Positions 1-53,500 of a stretch of 64,000 bases of DNA are shown piece after piece. Origin of the DNA: Engraulis encrasicolus (Eukaryota > Chordata > Actinopteri > Clupeiformes > Engraulidae). Each line of letters begins with the position of its first letter. Position 1 is the first letter of the stretch. Where the stretch lies: contig NC_085869.1 of the NCBI RefSeq assembly GCF_034702125.1, positions 19,103,677 through 19,167,676 on the forward strand, in the 5' to 3' direction. The notes under the pieces are model-generated. The model did not search any database and had not been told where the DNA came from. It saw only the letters and a program-made list of their open reading frames with translations. The translations under genes and the position numbers were made by a program.

Positions 1-820
1 TATATTATTGGGAGCTACATTGGTTGATCAGATAATTGGCTTCTCAGATTACTGGGGCTCCCCCCTCCTTCCCTGTGGGTATTAAAGCCTCAACAGGGCC
101 CCTTCCACATATCCTGTACAGGCACTTATCGGCACATTGACGGTTTAGTTGTTGAAGTCAGCTAGCTACTACCACTCTTGCATGGATTAAACAGTCTTTT
201 TTTGCTGAGTTATACTATATATAAAAAAAACTCAATGCAAATTAAATGTGTTGTAGAATGAATTAATGTAGCAACTTTGAACAATAGCAACATTAGTCAT
301 GGTTGTGCCACCCTGATGTCTGCTCCTAGAAATCATACAAGGGTCAGCAATATTTTTTTCTCACCCCTACTGCACTTTCCACACAGGCATTTAGATTAAT
401 TCTTTCTAGGCCCGGATGCACTTGACACGCACGCACGGGCGCGCACACTCACACGCACACGCGCACGCGCACGCACACGCGCACCCACACACACAGCTGA
501 AATGCAGGTATTTGTATCAATTCCTTCTGCCTGCCTGCCCCCCCAGACCACCCTCCACCCCCCAATCCACCACAGGCTGCACTTGACAGCCTGTTCTCTG
601 GCCCCCGTTTCCTCCGGATATCCACAATCGGACTAACAGGTCAGATGGATTTGGCTGCTCGCTGCAACAATGGGAGGAAAATAAATGGCAACATTTGAGT
701 AAGTTGGCGAGTTGTGGAGTGGAGACGAGAGACGAGAGCCTGAGTGGGGGGGGGGACAGGACTCATAAATCAGCAAGGGGTGTGACGGGTGTAGACGTTT
801 GGGGGTGTCTTTGACGGGGG

Positions 821-822
<2 letters not shown>

Positions 823-895
<73 letters not shown>
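823..895. repeat. (GT)n microsatellite, about 73 bp
   Basis: Uninterrupted GT repeats inside agps intron 12, followed by a G-rich run (905-925). A short phrase ending in 'gacgtttgggggtgtctttga' is repeated on both sides of the array (about 793-815 and 931-952), so the array sits between direct repeats. Confidence 0.95.
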
Positions 896-899
<4 letters not shown>

Positions 900-1173
900 T
901 GTGTGGTGGGGGGGGGAGATGGGGGGTTAGACGTTTGGGGGTGTCTTTGACAGGGGAAGTGAGGGTGACACTGGCGTATCAGTCTTCCTCAACCACCGCA
1001 CTTTCTGATTTATTCACTGCTGGACATGAAGTGTGGGGTGGGACAGGACGAGGAGGTGGAGAGGAGGGGAGGGGAAGGCTTGTTGCGGACAACCTAACAT
1101 GCCGGTCTGGTGTGGGTGGTATCGTTATCCATCAAGCACACACATGATCCATGTACATGCAGAGGGAAAGAGA

Positions 1174-1307
1174 CACACAGACAGAGAGAGAGAGAGAGAG
1201 CGAGAGAGAGCGAGAGAGAGTGAGAGAGAGTGAGAGAGAGCAAGAGAGAGTGAGAAAGAAAGAGAGAGGAGGAGAGAGGGAGAGAGAGTGGAGAGGAGAG
1301 GAGAGAG

Positions 1308-1351
<44 letters not shown>

Positions 1352-1360
1352 CGAGAGCAA
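1174..1360. repeat. imperfect (GA)n array
   Basis: About 185 bp of GAGA with GAGC, GAGT and GAAA interruptions. It produces long Arg/Glu and Ser/Leu pseudo-ORFs that are not genes. Confidence 0.95.
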
Positions 1361-1806
1361 CAGGGCTGGAGAAAGAGAAAGAGGAGAGTCCCGGATGCTT
1401 GATTGGTGTAATTCTTTACATACGGTGGTTACAGTAGTCATGTTAAAACTAAAGATCTGTTAAGACACTCAAGTGTTGAGTAAAACAGTGAAATGGCCAC
1501 ACATTCATGCTTAAACCCTTACAAATGGAAATACTGCTGGCCACCCTGTTGGCAGTGTAATAGATCTGCGAAACACCTATTACAGAACCATCTGTGATGG
1601 GGTACCATTGAAAGTGATGATCTCTAAATCTCAAATCCACTCCCTCTTGAAACACAAGCTGCATGGTCTACAATGCACATGGGTTCCCAAACTTTTTTCA
1701 GGAGAAGGCCCCCCCATATGTCACTTGGTTCCATCCAATGGGTTGTGCTACACCAACTCACAGCTAACTATAATGATGGACTGTACACTGTTACAAAGAG
1801 GGGGGG

Positions 1807-1810
<4 letters not shown>

Positions 1811-1875
<65 letters not shown>

Positions 1876-2056
1876 TGAGTGAGTGAGTGAGTGAGTGAGT
1901 GAGTGAGTGAGTGAGTGAGAGAGTGAGTGAATGAGTGAGCGGATGAGCGAGTGAGTGAGTGAGTGAGTGAGTGAGTGAGTGAGTGAGTGAGTGAGTGAGT
2001 GAGTGAGTGAGTGAGTGAGAGAGTGAGCGAATGAGCGAGTGAGAGAGTGAGTGAGA
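1811..2056. repeat. compound (GA)n-(GAGT)n array
   Basis: Pure GA for about 60 bp changes at about 1,872 into GAGT tetranucleotides for about 180 bp with a few GAGC/GAAT variants. The switch looks like one GA array that gained a T-containing unit and re-expanded. Confidence 0.95.
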
Positions 2057-2152
2057 ACTTCCCCTCTCCTGCTTCTTAATTGAGGAGCAGTAGTCACTCC
2101 TTGTCTTACGCCATCACACATTGACGGAGAGAGAGTGAAGTCAGTGTCAGTG

Positions 2153-2309
<157 letters not shown>

Positions 2310-3175
2310 ACTCCACTCCTCTTCTGCAGCGAGCGGGAGGAAGAGAGGGGATTAATCAGGCCTTCTTCCTGTCCGACGCCGGGGGTGATTAAGAAGAGAG
2401 GGAGGGAGCGGCCATTAATAAAAAGCGGAGGAGTCACGGCTTCAGCTCGGGTTGTCGCGGTTATTAGCTGCGCTCTCCTCTCCTCTCCTCTCCTCTCCTC
2501 TCCTCTCCTTTTCTCGCCTCACTCGCTCGCTTGCTCACTCGTTCTCCTCTGCTCTCCTCTCCTCTCCATCGGCACGGCGGAGCCTGGCTGCTTAATGCTA
2601 AGAAGTGCATAGTCTGTGAAAAACGTCGAAATGCAGGCGAGATAATGAGCTCCCGCGGGAGGCGACGGAACTTTCCAGAAGATGTCTGGCAAAAAAAAAC
2701 GCCTGACGCACCTTGCCAGATTTTTTTTCCCCCACGCAAAATAACGCTGTAAAAAACACTCCTATATAACAAGGGGGGCTTTAATTGTTGCCAAGGCTAT
2801 TTTTCATCGTCTCCACGAGCTCTCCATACTTTTTTTTCCTTGTGCGTTCGACTGCTCACTACTCGGCCCGGTGAAATAATGATCAATTTAACTTTATACC
2901 AGACAGCAGAGGGTGATCGACGCCGCAGATAAATGATGTCATGCAAAATTAAACCCCTCCGCGTCATAAAAAAATGTGTACCCTTTTAACAGGCATGAGG
3001 CGATTAAGAAACATGGAGGAGGAGGAGGAGGAGGAGGAGTGTGGGCTCAAATGTAGAGGAATGGTCGAGTTTAAACGCACGCATGACACGTACTAATGCG
3101 CCTGTTTGCTCGTAAGGCACCAACATGCAGGTTAATTGGCAAACAGTTACAGTACGTATGTGTCGTAGAAAACTT

Positions 3176-3316
<141 letters not shown>

Positions 3317-3438
3317 TGTGAAGAGGGGAGGCAGCAGGTAGTTGTAGTATGTGCATGTTCTTGTGCTTACAAGGAATGGATGATGGCATAGCATACCCAA
3401 ACACTACTGTAGCCTGCAATATGGCATCAAACCTACAC

Positions 3439-3663
3439 ACTCACTCACTCACTCACTCACTCACTCACTCACTCACTCACTCACTCACTCACTCACTCAC
3501 TCACTCACTCACTCACTCACTCACTCACTCACTCACTCACTCACTCACTCACTCACTCACTCACTCACTCACTCACTCACTCACTCACTCACTCACTCAC
3601 TCACTCACTCACTCACTCACTCACTCACTCACTCACTCACTCACTCACTCACTCACTCACTCA
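3439..3663. repeat. (ACTC)n tetranucleotide array, about 225 bp
   Basis: About 56 perfect copies of ACTC. It gives a HSLT-repeat pseudo-ORF on the plus strand. No interruptions are visible. Confidence 0.95.
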
Positions 3664-4649
3664 AACAAGCAACACACACACACACACAAAATCACATGTG
3701 CAACCACACACACACACACACACACATATATATGTAAACACATGCACACACAGCTTGGCAAGCATGCCTCCATCTCAAGGGGGCAGTGAAGCGTGCACCC
3801 CTCTCTCCCTACCGTGCCGTTCTAATGGCAGTCTGCACTTCTGCTGCAGCGCCACCAGCCTTTCTGCACTGCACTGCTCCGCTCTGGGGGTTTGGCCTAC
3901 TATGGTGCGTGCTGTGCTGTGCTGCTGTAGGGGTTTGGCCTATGGTGCAGTGCTGTTCTGTGCTGTGCTGTGCTGTGCTGTGGTGTGGTGGCGTAGCGTG
4001 CCGGGGGTCTCTGGAGCGCCGTGCTTCTGTCACTCCCGGCCCACCATCGCGCTGCACCACGGCAACGGCACAGCAACGCCAGCCCAGCCCAGGTTTCTAT
4101 GGCAACAAGAGCTGTGCTTAGCTACCAACCCCCACGCCTCCCTATTGTCCTCTCATGTGCACCCTCGCTCATACACTCCTCCTCGTCCTCCCCCTCTTCC
4201 TCTTCCTCTTCCTCTTGCTGTGCTCTCTCTTTCTCAGGCAGACTTCTAGAAAATAATGCACGACAACTCCCCGAGTATCACCCTCGTCTGTTTGTCAGAG
4301 TCAGGCGTTACTTGAGGACAATTTGAAGAGGAGAGCTTTAGAAGAACCTTTGGACAAACTGTTGGATTAGGCCGGGCGCCAAGGCCACTGGTAAATGCCA
4401 GGACTGGTTTGGTAAAAAAAGCCGCACTCTCGGGTGTAATTCTTGCAGTTTAATCTAGGGGGTTAGCATGTCATGTCATTACACCCGAAAGTGCAGCTTT
4501 TTTACTAAATATGAACTTTGCTGTTTGCTCGCAACAGAAGACCTTGCTAGAAATAGTTGGGAGTTGAGCACACTTTCTAGAAAAAAAGACTGTAAATGAC
4601 AGGACTGGAACAGGCCAAATGTTGTCCAATAGACATCAATAGGACTTAC

Positions 4650-44828
<40,179 letters not shown>

Positions 44829-44855
44829 GCTGCTTCCGTGTTTGTGCAGGGAAAG

Positions 44856-44881
44856 GCTGAGCTGTCAGAGGTCAGCTCAGC
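44856..44881. promoter_or_regulatory. inverted repeat upstream of the agps start codon
   Basis: GCTGAGCTG, an 8-bp spacer, then CAGCTCAGC: a perfect 9-bp inverted repeat 28 bp upstream of the ATG. It could be a protein-binding site in the promoter or a stem in the 5' UTR. The half-site loosely resembles part of a Maf recognition element. Function not known. Confidence 0.35.
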
Positions 44882-46284
44882 GATAGTAGGATATGAGGTA
44901 GTTATATGTCGAGTCCCATCATGCACTGCATTCGATCTATTTCCCCGCCCCAAAGGCTATTAAAATATTACAATGTTTCACATAACTGGGATATATATTA
45001 TTGTAACAAAATGCAACAGTTACAGCAAGCAGACACATTAAATGGATACACTGTGGCTTCCATTGTCTAGCACACGCAACATTCCATGGCAGGTAGAACT
45101 GGAACTAGAAAAGTAACAATAAGTGTGCCCTATAATCTACAATAGGCGCTCAAATATAGAAGGAAAACACGGTTATATCCATTTAACGAATCAAGATTTT
45201 ATTATCTCATTTTTGGAATGTCATTCATAGTCCACAAATGACAAGTTCAATGTTACACATATATGCAGCCTTTTTATTACACAACTCAAGATGACTACAT
45301 TACAAAATAAATATATAAATATATGATAAATGATATATATGATATGTGATAGGGAAATTGACAGACGTAGAGGTTATGCAGCCATATGTTTTTCCAATGG
45401 AATAGAAAGTATCAGAAACATCAGCAGGCAATAAGCTCTTTTCGGTGTAAACCAAAAATGGTTTATATTTTGATATAGTAAGAGTTGTCAGTCTAATATT
45501 CTCTTCGGTTTAAACCATACATTTGCATATTAAGTTATTGGGTTAATGCGTAAATTACTTTTTACTTTGACTGCAAACATTTGAAAGATATGCACACGTT
45601 ATAGGCCTAGACCTATGGGGAGACATACAGTAGGCCTATATACTGTAGTGAAATCAAGGATAATGTCAATGGCATGTCCTTTAAGTCTAAGACTGCATTC
45701 AATAATTATGCTTCTGACACTTCTGACATATCCATCAGTATCTTGAGGGCCTAATTTCATGACAATGCATTTAGAGACGCTAGATGCTGCTGATCACATA
45801 GTCAAATAGCAGGGTGGCAAAAATGAAGACGTGCTGGAGGCTGGACCGCAAATATCATGTGCATGAACTGTATATTATTCCACAAGACTGAGTAAGAAAA
45901 GTGAAGATTGTGTGGAAGGTTGGTGGTTTGTTTGGCATTGTTGCCCCCTCCCCTCCCCTCCCACCAGATGTAACATTTGCCTCCTTCAGGCCAGAACATC
46001 AACTCCCAAAACAAAGTTCTGTAATGCACTGACTTCAAGCGATTAGAGTCTAAGTGTATCACAGAACTCTACTTGGAAAGCCACAGTGGCCTGGAAATCC
46101 TCTTCTGTGCGTGGAGTGGGCCTTTCATCAAAGATGTCTACAGTAATTTAAGCACAGGGAGAGAAATACATTAGGTTTCAGATGTTCAGTTGCTTTGTAA
46201 TTGTCCAAGATAAATTTCCTGCGGGACAAATAAAACTAATCTTGAATCTTGAATCTTGAATTGCTGCAGTGCAACTATGAATAT

Positions 46285-46432
46285 ACAGTATAAAGTAGAA
46301 GTAGACGTAGGCCTACTCTTACAGATGTAATAACAACACTAGTAGTATGATTATTGCATGGTTACAACTTTGTAATATCATACTACTAGCATTGTCATTA
46401 CATCTGTAAGACTACTTCTACTTTATACAGCT
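46285..46432. mobile_element. foldback MITE between agps and nfe2l2
   Basis: Arms of about 60 bp (TATAAAGTAGAAGTAG, CTTACAGATGTAAT, CTAGTAGTATGAT and their inverses). The left arm has a 13-bp insertion. CTATGAATAT occurs on both sides (46,275-46,284 and 46,433-46,442), a likely target duplication. Confidence 0.82.
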
Positions 46433-47378
46433 CTATGAATATTGATAGTGAATAGCAGGCTATTCTTCTTTTCTAAGAGCTTCTGCCCGACACAAGGATG
46501 TGAGGAATGCTCGTACATATGGTCTTATCATTATGTCTATTAGTGCACAAAGTCAGGTAAATAAGGATGTTACTGACACAGGTTTTTTGGTGGATGATAA
46601 CTGGTATAAATGGTAAAGTGGGCTGTGACCACACAAGGCATGTTACGCCTGGGAAAAAATTATCCTCAAAACTGGAAAAGATGCCTACAGTTGGAAACTT
46701 CAGTTATTCGCCCATTCTGCCCCCATCCCCCCTCACACAGGCTGCCCCCAGACAGAGATGTATGCAAACTTTACACTTTAAACTGTAGGCAACTATTTCA
46801 CAGAAAAATATTGTGCCAGCACTCTAGCAGACTGAATAGTATTGTAATTTAATGAATAATTAGATATCCTATCAGACCCTTTATGTTTACTTTTCAGTTC
46901 AACCTTGTCTCTCCTCAAGGTTGTTAAGTTAACAATTAGGGGCAGTTGATAGGTGGAACAGCTGACGTGTCTAAAGTTTCCAAATTAAGGTCTATGCCAT
47001 GTTAAATACCCAGAACAGAACATTGTGCTGTGAAAGTGATATACTTTGCGTTTTTCCATTGAAAACTATTAGACCTGTTGAGTTTATGTCAGAAGTTTTG
47101 AAAGTGCAAACTGTGCATATGTTAGAAGTTGTGTTAAATACTACACTGGTTTTTAAACATGATATCCTACTTCTTGACATTACAGTACATATTTACTCGA
47201 ATGATAGTGCTTATCTTCATAACATTAAACTTTGATTGCGTTTAAGTTTGCTGTCTCGATGACTTAAGAGGGCATTTCAACATATTCACAATATTCAATG
47301 TATAGACATGCCAGGGTAAAGGACAAACTTGTGTTACTTTTCAGAAGTAGTGAAAGAATGTTACAGTAGACTACATAC

Positions 47379-47480
47379 CTGGTTGGTCAGAGCAGCTACT
47401 GAGCACACTACAGCACGAGGCAACATAGACCGTAAACGCAAATCAAGATTGGGAAAGGAGACTATCGTCACCGTAAGCAT
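47379..47480 (-). CDS. candidate first coding exon of an unidentified transcript
   Basis: An ATG-started frame of 34 codons (MLTVTIVSFPNLDLRLRSML, then PRAVVCSVAALTNQ) ends at a good splice donor, CAG|GTATGT, in phase 0. It lies in a CpG-richer block. The second Met starts a basic/hydrophobic MLPRAVVCSVAALTNQ that would suit a mitochondrial presequence. A possible acceptor lies near 46,140 on the same strand (ATTACTGTAG), followed by short open frames. I do not recognise the protein, and it may be a non-coding 5' exon or chance. Confidence 0.25.
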
Positions 47481-48562
47481 AAGGCTCGTCGCTGTGTAAT
47501 AATTTAATTTTGCAGTTGGCGTCCCACGACCACCCTTCGCAAGCTGCTGATGGACTGCTTTCACGCCGCTCTACTCTCGAATCTGCGCCGTATAGTGGAG
47601 TCTGCAGCTGGAAGAATGTCGACGTGGAGCTGCCAATCGTGAACGTGTACGCGGGGGCGCGCTTTCAATGAGAGGGGGGAACAAAATCTTTAAATGTAAT
47701 TGAGACAGTGGAAAGCAGTGATAGGGCGCCTTGAACTAAGGTGAGGTTCTTAACAGTTAGGTGTTAGAAGTCAGGGCATAAGGATCCCTTCATTAGTGCG
47801 CCACATTTTAAAACAACCATCCTGCAAGTCTCATGCACCTTCTCTGGCACCCAAGTGCCAGCATATTTGGCATTGTACCGTGCCAAGTGTCTCTGCTTTT
47901 CTATTTGTCTGTTTCTCCTAAATCCACCGACCAGTCTAATTGAGTAGCATATGGTGTAAATAACACAACATTTTCAACAAAGTAGGCTATTCCCGTGTAA
48001 ATATAGGGCCTGCATGACTTCATAACTTTCAAAGGCAGGTTTATGTTGTTGCACAAGTTGTATAAGTGTAGTCTATATTCGAATAGGCCTACACTATTCA
48101 AACAAGGAAGAAATGATCCAAGAATACCAATCATGGTATTTTACCAATTTCAGTCCACCATATGCTCGTCATAGCTGGCCCAGACACCAGCAGAGGTCGC
48201 CAGGTGATAGAGTGTTATTAAGTGTCTTTGACAGCTACGGTGGCCGGCACACAATCTGAGTGGCCAACATATTTTACGTGCCACTGGCTTGCTTGCGTGA
48301 GTGAGGAGAGCATGTTAGGAGAGCATGCACGCTTGCCTCTGTTCATCTAAGTTACGCAAACTCTCAAGCATTACAGGATGACACGTGTAGGCTATTCACA
48401 TCAAGACACAAGCAACACACCAACTGTTGGTTTTGGAAACAGTGGGTTTACCAGCATTGATTGTGGGGGAGACCTATTAATGCATAGGGCCTATACTGTT
48501 AAGTCAGCTGAGTGCATGGTACATATTTTATTGTAGCCTAATAGATCAGCAGATCCAACATC

Positions 48563-48591
48563 CATCTATCTATCCATCTATCCATCTATCC

Positions 48592-48643
<52 letters not shown>

Positions 48644-48672
48644 GCCTGTCTGTCTGTCTGTCTGTCTGTCTC
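48563..48672. repeat. (CTAT)n-(CTGT)n compound array
   Basis: Tetranucleotide repeats switching from CTAT/CCAT to CTGT, about 370 bp upstream of the nfe2l2 start codon, so within or close to its promoter. Confidence 0.93.
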
Positions 48673-49047
48673 AATACAGTTCACGTTTGAATACATTTCA
48701 ATTCACCCAATAACTCATGAAATGTGGATATACGCATGTGAAGCTGTCCCCTTCTTTTGGTGTAGTTCTACCGACTGTACCACCGGTGCTGCACGAGGGG
48801 GACGAGCCCTGAGTTTCTCTATGAGCGGTCTTGACTGGCTGATGCATGTAAGTAGGCGGGGCCGATTGTCGGGGTTTTCCGTAAATTTTCATATGACTTC
48901 GGCCAGTATTCTTCATATCTACAGCGTCTGTGTAAGGGGTGGTGACTATATTGCTCATCTCAGTGTTTTCGGTCTCAAAGAAGGAATACAAAACATACGG
49001 GCGATATTGGGACATTCAACACAAAGGAGGCATTGTATCTCGCCAAA

Positions 49048-49089
49048 ATGATGGAGATTGAATTGCCTAAATTAACCCCAAGTCAACAG
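49048..49089 (+). CDS. nfe2l2: nfe2l2 coding exon 1
   Basis: 42 bp, [14 protein letters not shown], donor CAG|GTAAAT. The context CCAAAATGATGG has two adjacent ATGs as in other vertebrate Nrf2 genes. The first was chosen. Human Nrf2 has MMDLELPPPGLPSQQ here. Confidence 0.95.
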
Positions 49090-50491
49090 GTAAATTAGCG
49101 CGTTAACTTACATGTTGGCTGTGTTAGCTATTCGTTGACATTTCCCGGACGAGTCTAAAGCTTAAGAACGGGGCCTGGTTAACTTTTAAAGATTCAGCGT
49201 TGGACATGACATTTTGTGGTTCAGCATGAATTGAAAATGTTGTTGGTTGTTTTGATTTGGCAGGTTTCGGTGTAATGTAGGCCTATGCGATCGATTTCGA
49301 CAGTGAATAAGTTGTTATAACATTATTCATTGTTTTATGTTGTCCCTGGCAATAGTGTCTAGACCTATGTGCCAATATGTTGTGAATGTCAGATAATATG
49401 TACTTGTTGGTAGATCTTTTATTAATTTTCTTCGTGTGTTGACTGTCTGCGTATTTCATGAAATAAGCACGTTATTGGCGAATACTTTAATCAATTAAAA
49501 GCCACACTCTGGTCCGGGAGGCGTTTCCAACCCTTCCGAGCCTGCGCCACTTACGCACTCCGAAATTTTGCAAAGTCATTGAAGACCTGTTGTCCAGGCC
49601 AAAAACAACAAAGGTAATCAGCATAAAATGTGAAAATACGAATAGCTATTGCTGAGAGTTTGTTGTCCGCGTTGAGTATGGATGATCAGGGACGTGAAAC
49701 ACCGAAAATGACAACAAACTTTTAAAATTACCCATCGCGCTTTACTTGCTGTCGGCTGTCCGGAGTCCCTTGCACTGCGGAGGGAGCCCCATTGCGTGTG
49801 ATCTGGTGAAGATGGCATCACTGCATTTGCGCTATACAGCTGGTTGCACAATCCAGTGGGCCCCATCCTGAAACAATGTTTTCTTTACCTTGTGGTTGTA
49901 TATACATTAAGGCTCACCAAACGCTGCGCATCTTTGACCATGCGTAGATTGCTTAAATGGTCAGTAGAGAAAATCAACTGTAGACCTAGTGTACACAACA
50001 GCTGTTGCCAAGCTAACCCATCAGTTATGGTCAATTATTGGGAGTAGCCTAACTGAAATGTGGACTGGTCACATAGAGTAAAAATCACTTAAGTTAAGCC
50101 AACACACCAAACCTATACAAATGTTATTGAAAAGGCCTTGAAAATGTGCACCTTATCTAGTGTTATGTTGGGTACATGTTTGGTAGTCTGCAGGATAGTT
50201 GCCACCTACTAATAGTTATTGTGAACTTCCCTAACCCTTTCCTGGAAAGTGTATAACTAATTGCACCCACCACCCCCTACCCACCCACATTAGATAGAGC
50301 TGAAAAAAGTTTGATCAACTTTTTTTTCTTCAGTGTGCCATGTTCTCATTCATAGGATTCAGAAACACATATAAGGCATTTTCATTTTATTCATTATTCA
50401 ATTTCATTTAATTTTAAGTGTAGTGGTATCATTGGTTTTGTCCTCCATCTCACACACACACACACACACATGCACGCACACACACACACAC

Positions 50492-50559
<68 letters not shown>

Positions 50560-53500
50560 GCCAAGTGAGAGAAACACCTTTATGTCCGCTTCTACTAACA
50601 ATTTCAACTCCTTTATTATTTACCTTGGCACCAGGAGTTTGTTTTCAGTAAAGAGAATAAGGTGTCACTAAGAGGTTCCGGGAAGCTAATTTCTTCCTTG
50701 AAATTGGGCCCTTTGTTTTTTATTTGCTTACTTCCTCATTTTTCTCTTGGATCAGCTCAACTTACAGGCCCTGTAAACAAAGGCGATGTGGCTTTTCTGC
50801 ATCTATCATAGTTCACCAGGTGTGACTAGTAACATTCAGACATTCAGTACCAGCACACGGCTCTAGGCCTCAATTTGCTGAGGAGAACAGTTTATCATCA
50901 ATGCCAAAGCACAAATGACAAAAGATAGTACAATTCCATATAACCCGTTAAGACACAGCGTTATAAATTTGCTGATACAAGAATGGCAATGACCAAGTCA
51001 TAGTGCATTACTAAAAGCCCTGTTCTGTCATAGTATTGTAGTACTATGGTAGTTAACTTTTCAATGGCTATTACAGCGTGCCACTGGAGGTACGGCATTA
51101 AAGGGCTATGAATCTAATACAACATACAGTATATCAAGGAAACCACAGCCTCATAATGCACACCACTCCATCAGTGGAATGACAAAATAGACAATGAAAA
51201 GCCTTTACTACCATAGTACTACACTACCACATTACACAGGGCCTTTAGTAACACATTATGACTGACTTGGTCATTGGCATTTTGGTAAAAGTAAATGTAT
51301 TACAGGGACCATGTCTTAACACTTTAAATTTATTTGGTTGACTGTATGATAAGTACTACTAATGAAAGTCAAGACAGAGTCTCATCAACAAATGTGGTCA
51401 CGTTTAGAAGTCAGATGTAAAAAGACTACATCTGGTCAGTCTTACATCCCCCCCCCCCCCCCAAGAAATGGCCTCCATTCTGCTTGTGGGGGACCGACAA
51501 GGAGGCTCTCTACAAGCGACCATACAGGCAGCTTAGCATTAGCCCAAATCCTCACTATTGTGTATGCCAGCAATGGTTGTAATTACATGTATCAAGTACA
51601 CAGTTGTATAAACTGTGAAGAACTTGAACTTGTTATGTCAGTGTAGGATAGAAAGGTGGTGTTCTGAAACAAGGTCAGAATATGTTTCTGTCAATCTTCT
51701 TTTGCAACTTATAGGGGCCTAGATTTATTGTCATAGACTGAATTCTAATTCATTATTAATATAGCGTTAAGCTTGTGTGATTGAGTTATTTAAAACAGTA
51801 CTGTTCTTAAATGTTTTTTTGTTTGTTTGTTTTTTTCATCATAGTACACCATTCGGATTGTCAGGATAGCAGTGTGTGTTGCACAGTAGTAACAAAGTTG
51901 AATGTGTTGTGTATAGTCAAGTGTAGGGCTGGGTTCAAAAGATCGAAAGTGTGATATCGATTCACAACTTTGTGGATCGATCTTTTGCGATGATTATAGG
52001 TGCTATTTTCTTAACCACATCCTGTAGCTTTCTTCCACATTCATGTAGACTACATGCACAAATACACACGGCCTGTTCAAGTAAATAGTGCCAGTGTTTT
52101 CCCACCTTTCTCTCTCATACCAAGTTTCCCACTTCTTTTTCTCATACCAAGGTATTTCATGTTTGTGTGGGTATCAAAGGTTGAGATATTTAGGTTTTTA
52201 TAGCCGGTCTTAGAATTTTAGGCATAAATGGGTTAAAGTGACAACCCAGCAATACAGAAGATCGATATTGAATCGAATCGAATCGGATCGTGGATCGAAT
52301 TGGATCGTGACCTTCTGGATCGGAATCGAATCGATCCAGGAAATTTGGATTTTGAATTCTGTTGGTGTTCTTCTGCAACACAGAGCTACACTGAACAAGT
52401 GAATTTGAAATTAAGCACATAATTCAGAATTCTGCTTGTATGATTTAATCATTTAAACTACACTACTACTGCACATAAATATTCATTGTTTCATCAGGGT
52501 ACACTATTCTACTCATAGGGATAAAATTATGTATTGCACAGTTACTAGTCTAATCTCCATGAACTTGAATGTGAGAACTGAAGTTGCCTCACTGTAGAAA
52601 GGCATTTCGTGCGTGCGAGGCATCAATTTGTTGAAGCTGTTTAGGCATTTTATCTTCCCTCCCACGGCCCTAATCTGCGGTTAGAATAGCAGCCTGACTA
52701 GCTCAAGATTAATGATCAGCCAAGTGGACTGCTGTAAACTAATGATGTTTGCGGGCCTTTGCTTTGAAAAGCCGAATCAGAGAGTTCAACATGGCGTTTT
52801 TTGGATCGTTGGTTTTATTGATACAAGTATTCACATTTAGGTTATTGTTTCAGAGGTCTATGTTATAGTTGAAAATGGGCAATCGTTTCAAACATCCAGT
52901 TAACTATTAAGACTCACTCGTTCATGATAGCACGTGCACTGTTAATGTTCAAGTGGATGTTTCTTGGGCAGAAGTTAAAACCCAACTTCCCACATCTTAG
53001 TAGGGCACACTTCTCCTTTGTGGACTATCTCTTCCCTTCTACATTTTTCACCATGTGATGCGTGACGTGAAAGCAAAGGGAACTATTTATCGAATAGATT
53101 AAGTTGTGTGGGGGAGAGTTGAAAAAAAGAAATCACATGATAGGATGTTTCCTCTTGACCCAGCATACTAAGCTTTATGCAACACTTTGAGGCTCTACGC
53201 AAAAATAACCCCACACTGTAAATAATGGCAGTGAAATGGCTGTTGGTGGCCCAGGGGGAAAGGCTAACTGTTTATCGCTGGACATTCCTCATCTAATGGA
53301 TCTCTAATAACATTTGGCAAGAAGTCAATCGGCATGTGGAGGCAAGAGGGTTCATTTAAAAAGAAAAACAAAACAACAAACACTTTTAAACTCTTTAGAC
53401 CCTGTTATAAAATTTGATGTTACCAGTTGTGACCAAGTCATAATGTATTACTAAAGACTGTTTAATGTTGCAGTAGTGTAGTACAGTCTTTTCAGTGACC

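Larger units (their letters stand above)
44829..49047. other. divergent agps-nfe2l2 intergenic region
   Basis: 4.2 kb between the two start codons. It must hold both promoters. Next to agps is a 9-bp inverted repeat (44,856-44,881). A LINE-like tail (AATAAAACTAATCTTGAATC) ends near 46,260, followed by a foldback (46,285-46,432). A CpG-richer block with an exon-like ORF is at 47,379-47,680, a CTAT/CTGT array at 48,563-48,672, and a GGCGGGGC GC box at about 48,855 about 190 bp before the nfe2l2 ATG. Confidence 0.6.

Noticed and set aside
3698..4250. Overlapping ORFs of 100 to 180 codons at 3.7-4.3 kb
   Set aside because: They come from CA-, GCTGTG- and TCC-rich low-complexity DNA and are open in several frames at once.
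45900..46145. A possible second exon for the 47,379 candidate (ATTACTGTAG acceptor, then short open frames)
   Set aside because: Neither open frame after the acceptor resembles a known protein, and the joined product would be very short. Kept only as a note.
48880..48910. A possible antioxidant response element in the nfe2l2 promoter (ATGACTTCGGCC)
   Set aside because: The core TGAC-nnn-GC is not met, because the sequence reads GG at the critical position.
48722..49051. A 109-codon plus-strand ORF ending over the nfe2l2 start codon
   Set aside because: It overlaps the nfe2l2 ATG in another frame, has no recognisable content and most likely lies in the promoter and 5' UTR.
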